Source of the DNA: Bacteroidota bacterium
GTDB taxonomy: Bacteria > Bacteroidota > Bacteroidia > Flavobacteriales > Flavobacteriaceae
Assembly (NCBI GenBank): GCA_023387965.1
Contig: JAEWHE010000041.1
Coordinates: 62,001-126,000, forward strand
Direction of reading: 5' to 3'
DNA: 64,000 nucleotides
The translations under genes and the position numbers were made by a program. Every line of letters begins with the position of its first letter. Within the stretch, counting starts at the first letter, position 1. Below, in pieces: positions 63,614 through 64,000 of the stretch. The notes under the pieces are model-generated. The model did not search any database and was not told where the DNA came from. It was given only the letters and a program-made list of their open reading frames with translations.

Positions 63614-63655
63614 TTGCTCTTAAAAAATATTTTTAAAATAATTTCGTTAGTGTAT

Positions 63656-63682
63656 TACATTTGTTAAACAAATTTGTCTAAC
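63656..63682 (+). promoter_or_regulatory. Promoter -7 box with overlapping 20-bp palindrome
   Basis: TACATTTG (63656-63663) matches TAnnTTTG. It overlaps at its last base a 20-bp near-palindrome, GTTAAACAAATTTGTCTAAC (63663-63682; one mismatched pair), which covers the expected start site. The ATG is 5 bases later. The form is that of a dimeric repressor operator, TetR-like. Confidence 0.5.
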
Positions 63683-63687
63683 GATTT

Positions 63688-64000
63688 ATGAAAATCCCCA
63701 AAAGTGTGAATGCCTTGCGCCAAAAGGTGATGCGAGGCTTGACCAAAGATATTGGCCGATCGAATTTTGATGTTTCGGCGACAATAAATCCTACTGAAAT
63801 CAAGCGAATTTTGATCAATCGCCCGAACCAAAGGTTGGGGAATTTGTTGATGGTGACGCCTTTGTTAACTGAAATTGAAAGAAATTTCCCGCAAGCAAAA
63901 GTGGATATTTTTGTAAAAGGAATGTTGGCACCAATAGTTTTTGAAGGTTTTCCATCAGTAAAAAAATGTATTAAACTACCTAAAAAACCTTTTCGAGAAA
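63688..64000 (+). CDS. Glycosyltransferase family 9 protein, 5' part
   Basis: The gene opens at ATG 63688 and runs off the window; 104 residues are visible. After a basic N terminus (MKIPKSVNALRQK), the segment RILINRPNQRLGNLLMVTPLLTEIERNFPQ-type reads as the start of a heptosyltransferase-like (GT9) Rossmann domain, with PQAKVDIFVKG next. It probably adds a sugar to lipopolysaccharide or a related glycan. A promoter with a palindrome lies immediately upstream. Confidence 0.85.
   Translation, partial: MKIPKSVNALRQKVMRGLTKDIGRSNFDVSATINPTEIKRILINRPNQRLGNLLMVTPLLTEIERNFPQAKVDIFVKGMLAPIVFEGFPSVKKCIKLPKKPFRE

Overview
The window reads as a chromosomal segment of a Flavobacterium-like member of the Flavobacteriaceae (Bacteroidota). 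The evidence is a low G+C content, several Bacteroidota-type promoters (TTG, 17-19 bp, TAnnTTTG), type IX secretion (T9SS) sorting domains of both types, a PorP/SprF protein, the gliding lipoprotein GldH, many SPII lipoproteins, a lycopene cyclase, and an extended-SDR L-threonine dehydrogenase of the Flavobacterium type. No rRNA, tRNA, CRISPR array, prophage or transposase gene was seen.

Layout. 1-6.6 kb: a T9SS surface-protein operon (3' part of a giant type-B sorted protein, PorP/SprF, OmpA-like). 6.8-12 kb: a DUF1573 protein, a histidine kinase/response regulator pair, Ogt, a serine hydrolase, a 38-residue membrane peptide and a 3'-5' exonuclease. 12-19 kb: a T9SS-secreted subtilase, a fused dipeptide-type ABC ATPase and a CoA-transferase operon (subunits A and B) split by a four-helix-bundle gene. 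19-28.6 kb: RicT-GldH-PBP1A, a DUF1648 protein, a lipoprotein, TrhO with an extra C-terminal domain, bacilliredoxin, lycopene cyclase and a thioredoxin. 28.7-35.1 kb: a metal-uptake locus (TonB receptor, DtxR-type regulator, ZIP transporter, FeoA, FeoB and an unlisted 42-residue FeoB-associated Cys peptide). 35-48 kb: acetyltransferases, SCO protein, M13 and M28 peptidases, an epimerase-like protein, a GNAT-nitrilase fusion, a tail-less SSB and an HTH/DUF2975 pair. 48-57.6 kb: two paralogous secreted proteins flanking a CAT-like enzyme and a HAD phosphatase, then MetG, an LD-carboxypeptidase, YraN and an ACT-like protein. 57.6-64 kb: Mfd with a lipoprotein, threonine dehydrogenase, a SnoaL-like protein and the start of a family 9 glycosyltransferase.

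Most genes are ordinary for this family. The unusual content is in the intergenic DNA and in a few gene architectures. At least five, probably six, copies of a two-box intergenic element share conserved ends and a variable hairpin middle. A second family of inverted arms built on CCACAGATT/CCACTGATT is present. A palindrome TCCCGAAGCTTCGGGA recurs, including a variant inside the trhO reading frame exactly at a domain junction. The four-helix-bundle gene lies in an AT-rich inverted-repeat cassette between two CoA-transferase subunits. Candidate operator sites (ATTTAGA) are shared by the metal-receptor, DtxR and feo promoters, and a 20-bp palindrome overlaps the promoter of the last gene.
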